Below are positions 61,724 to 64,000 of a stretch of 64,000 bases of DNA, piece by piece (positions within the stretch are counted from its first letter, which is position 1; each line of letters begins with the position of its first letter). The position numbers were made by a program, and so were the translations under genes. The notes beneath the pieces were generated by a model. It ran no database searches. It was given only the letters and a program-made list of their open reading frames with translations, and was not told the DNA's origin. Source of the DNA: Sinorhizobium arboris LMG 14919 (GTDB taxonomy: Bacteria > Pseudomonadota > Alphaproteobacteria > Rhizobiales > Rhizobiaceae); the NCBI RefSeq assembly GCF_000427465.1, contig NZ_ATYB01000009.1, forward strand, positions 248,001 through 312,000, read 5' to 3'.

Positions 61724-62761
61724 AGCGAGCCTCCGGTCCGATTGACGCGCACGATCAGCAAAATCAGATAGGGAGCCCCGAGGGCGCCGGTCACCACGCC
61801 GACAGGATAGCGGCTCGGCAGAAGGAACTGGCCGGCATAATCGCCTGCGAGCACAAGGATTGCACCGATCAGCGCCGACGGGATGAGCAGCGATCCGCTG
61901 CTGCCGACAACGCGGGCGGCAATCGGGCCGGAAAGGAAGGCGACAAAAGCGATCGGACCCGTGACCGCCGTTGCGGAGGCGATCATGCCCACGGCGGCAA
62001 CGATGATCATGACGCGGGTGCGCGAAACCCCGACACCGAGCGCTGCAGCTGTATCGTCCCCCAGCCGCAGTGCCTCGAGGTCGCGCGCGCGGCTGAGCAG
62101 CAACCCCGCCGAAAGCGGCGAGCGCCAGCAGAAGCGGCGCCGCCTGACCTAGCTGGGCTCCGTTGACGCTGCCGGTCAGCCAGCGCATCGCCTCCTGCAG
62201 GTTCCAGGCCGGGGCCAAAGAGAGAATATAGGCGACGAAGCTTTCCAGCATGGCCGAAACGCCGATCCCGATAAGGATCAGCCGCATTCCGGCAATGCCG
62301 TTTCTGAACGACAGGCCGTATATCAGGAGTGCCACGCCGAGACCGGCGACGACAGCGACAAGGGAGACGACCGGCCCCTTCAGCGACAGGACGACGATGG
62401 CAAAAACTGCCGCTGCGCTTGCCCCGGAGCTGATGCCGATGATGTCGGGGCTCGCGAGAGGATTGCGCAGCATGATCTGGAAGGCGACACCGGCAAGCCC
62501 GAAACTGAGGCCTGCGAGCACGCAGAGAACCGCTCGCGGCAACCGCAACCGGCCGACGGTAAAGGCCGCATTCGACACGTCGTCGCCAAGCAGCACGCGG
62601 ATCACATGTTCCGGCGGCGTGAAGGATTGGCCGAGCGAGAGCGTCAGTGCAAAGATCGCGACGACAAGAGCCAGCAGCGCCGCAATCACGAAGAAGTGCC
62701 TGCGCGCGCGACGGCGGCGGTTGGCAAGAACGAGATCGAGTGAAGAGGAAATCATTGTCAC
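61720..62761 (-). pseudogene. iron-siderophore ABC permease (FecD/FhuG type), frameshifted
   Basis: The first frame gives AALLALVVAIFALTLSL, PRAVLCVLAGLSFGLAGVAF and IGISSGASAAAVFAIVVLSL up to LALAAFGG; the rest (LLLSRARDLEALRLGDDTAA, VTGPIAFVAFLSGPIAARVV, PVGVVTGALGAPYLILLI) is in another frame, both clearly FecCD family. The join is at a run of four G (minus strand; C at 62104-62107): removing one G restores an about 346-residue permease of normal length. As written, the first frame continues without a stop into the ATPase gene, giving a long false fusion. Either a sequencing error in the run or a real frameshift that would stop this uptake system. Confidence 0.75.
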
Positions 62762-63801
62762 AGCTCGCGAACCCGCTGACGCCGGACAATGGAGATGAAG
62801 AAGGGCGCACCCAGCAGCGCGGTCACGATTCCGACGTCGAGTTCGGCGGGCCGGGCAACTATGCGCCCGATGATATCGGCGGCAAGCAGCAGGCAGGCGC
62901 CACCGAGCGCCGAGAAGGGCAATAGCCAGCGATGATCGACCCCGACCAGGAGGCGGCAGAGATGCGGAACGACGAGCCCCAGGAAACCGATAGGACCGCA
63001 GACTGCCGTCGTTGCGCCTGAGAGCAGGATGGCGCCCAGCGCGGCTATGGCGCGCGCCAGAGCGACGCGTTCGCCAAGTCCGGCCGCGAGTTCATCGCCC
63101 AGCGCCAGCGAGTTCAACCTTCGCGCCGAAAGCAGGCTGATCGCCAACCCCGCCGCAAGAAACGGCAGGACCGGAAGAATGCGCTCGAAAGTCGCCCCGC
63201 CCACGCCGCCGATCTGCCATGAACGAATGCCGCCCGCGATATCGTTTCGCGGCAGCACGACAGCGATAACCATCGAGGCGAAGGCAATTGATGTCGCCGC
63301 CCCCGCAAGCGCAAGTTTCAGCGGCGTTGCCCCGCCCCGCCCGAGGGACCCGATGGTGTAGACGAAAACCGCGGCGCATCCGGCGCCGAGAATTGCCGCC
63401 CAGATATATGCTTCGGCCGAAGTGATACCGAACCATGCAACAGCGACGACGACCGCAAGAGATGCTCCCATATTCACCCCCAGAATACCGGGATCGGCAA
63501 GGGGATTGCGCGTGACGCCCTGCATGATCGACCCGGCGAGCCCGAGCGCGGCACCCGCCATGAGAGCGAGCAGCGTGCGCGGGATGCGCACGGTGACTGC
63601 TGCCTGGCCGATGCTGTCGGCCCGTCCGGCAAGGGCAGCCAGAATATCGGCCCAGGCAACGGCGCGCGAGCCGATCATAACCGAGAGTGCGCACAGCGCT
63701 GCAAGAAGCGCAGCGAGCCCGATGAGCCAGAGGCTGCGGGTACGGTTCGATCGCCCCCGAACAGGCGGTCGACGGGACGATTTCAGGCTGCCGACCGTCA
63801 T
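62758..63801 (-). CDS. iron-siderophore ABC permease (FecC/FhuB type)
   Basis: A 347-residue FecCD-family permease with nine or ten predicted helices: LALMAGAALGLAGSIMQGVT with RNPLADPGILGVNMGASLAV (family signature), ISLLSARRLNSLALGDELAA and VCGPIGFLGLVVPHLCRLLV. A basic, Arg-rich N-terminus precedes helix one. The ATG has AGGA eight bases upstream and overlaps the stop of the binding-protein gene (ATGA). It pairs with the frameshifted permease next to it. Confidence 0.9.
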   Translation of the reverse strand: MTVGSLKSSRRPPVRGRSNRTRSLWLIGLAALLAALCALSVMIGSRAVAWADILAALAGRADSIGQAAVTVRIPRTLLALMAGAALGLAGSIMQGVTRNPLADPGILGVNMGASLAVVVAVAWFGITSAEAYIWAAILGAGCAAVFVYTIGSLGRGGATPLKLALAGAATSIAFASMVIAVVLPRNDIAGGIRSWQIGGVGGATFERILPVLPFLAAGLAISLLSARRLNSLALGDELAAGLGERVALARAIAALGAILLSGATTAVCGPIGFLGLVVPHLCRLLVGVDHRWLLPFSALGGACLLLAADIIGRIVARPAELDVGIVTALLGAPFFISIVRRQRVREL

Positions 63802-64000
63802 TGAGATTTTCCTGCGGCCTCCGCGAGCAGGGCCACGTAATCCTTCAGTAGCCATTGGATCGAAAGCGGCGTCGGATTCGCCGCCGTGCCGAGCGGGTTC
63901 CTGCCCAGCATGACGAATGCCCCCTTCGCCACGGCCGGCATTCTGGCCATCAGCGGGTTTTTCTTCAGCGCATCAAGCAGCTGCCGATTTCCATAGGTCA
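63798..64000 (-). CDS. iron-siderophore binding protein, C-terminal part only
   Basis: The last about 66 residues of a periplasmic iron-siderophore-binding protein, cut by the right edge of the window. The visible part contains RMPAVAKGAFVMLGRNPLGT and PLSIQWLLKDYVALLAEAA, typical of the closing helix region of FecB/FepB-like proteins (DUF/Peripla_BP_2). Its stop overlaps the permease start (ATGA). First known gene of the operon. Confidence 0.8.
   Translation of the reverse strand, partial: TYGNRQLLDALKKNPLMARMPAVAKGAFVMLGRNPLGTAANPTPLSIQWLLKDYVALLAEAAGKSQ

Noticed and set aside
60893..62761. 622-residue permease-ATPase fusion protein
   Set aside because: The middle part is out-of-frame translation of the permease C-terminus. 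The GTG start of the ATPase and the conserved permease end in the other frame show two genes and a frameshift.
1..64000. CRISPR array, transposase or complete insertion sequence
   Set aside because: None seen; no regularly spaced repeats and no transposase-like frame on either strand.

Overview
The window looks like part of a large replicon of a rhizobial alphaproteobacterium, most likely Sinorhizobium/Ensifer or a close relative. This is inferred from the high-GC coding style, the very high density of sugar ABC transporters (typical of rhizobial megaplasmids), ATGA/GTGA-coupled operons, GGAAC-N16-CGTT stress promoters of the RpoE2/EcfG type and a palindromic intergenic element of rhizobial style. 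No replication, conjugation, rRNA or complete tRNA genes are seen.

Layout. Positions 1-3,200 hold small stress-type genes, decayed genes (an ion channel and the tail of a sugar dehydrogenase) and one alpha/beta hydrolase. Positions 3,317-11,113 are a fatty-acid beta-oxidation module: a FadE-type acyl-CoA dehydrogenase facing a coupled thiolase, FadB-type and acetyl-CoA hydrolase operon. Positions 11,200-15,550 are a mosaic of intact and decaying genes (ATP-grasp-like pseudogene, BON protein, frameshifted DUF2267, dienelactone-hydrolase-like enzyme, phosphoribosyltransferase, small membrane proteins). Positions 15,689-21,413 are a CUT1 sugar ABC operon with a DUF5060-type glycoside hydrolase. 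Positions 21,400-24,900 are another decayed stretch with a frameshifted membrane-anchored HerA/DUF87-like ATPase. Positions 25,123-32,930 are a second CUT1 operon with a GH42 beta-galactosidase and a divergent ROK regulator.

Positions 33,239-39,249 hold DUF2200, a LysR regulator and a TRAP transporter with an N-carbamoyl-amino-acid-hydrolase-like enzyme and a RidA protein. Positions 39,486-50,531 are a divergent catabolic island: LacI regulator plus DUF5054 (GH38-like) protein on the minus strand; a third CUT1 transporter, a CehA/McbA PHP hydrolase, a sugar isomerase/epimerase and a Gfo/Idh/MocA dehydrogenase on the plus strand. Positions 50,803-58,607 carry a 27-residue membrane peptide behind a stress promoter, a GAF histidine kinase/LuxR response regulator pair, and a divergent CUT2 (ribose-type) transporter ending in an SMP-30 lactonase. 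Positions 58,640-64,000 hold an exonuclease and a siderophore-iron operon (binding protein cut by the window edge, two permeases, ATPase, siderophore-interacting reductase); one permease is frameshifted.

Three themes recur. (1) Import plus cytoplasmic breakdown of unidentified glycosides: none of the three hydrolase-like enzymes beside the CUT1 systems shows a signal peptide, so intact oligosaccharides are probably imported first. (2) A stem-loop between the binding-protein gene and the next transporter gene in three of four sugar operons. (3) Single-base indels, mostly in short homopolymers, concentrated in the accessory stretches and rare in the operons, which points to real gene decay more than random sequencing error. 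The most novel-looking system is the LacI/DUF5054/CUT1/CehA/isomerase/dehydrogenase island, with two near-identical operators in its divergent promoter region.
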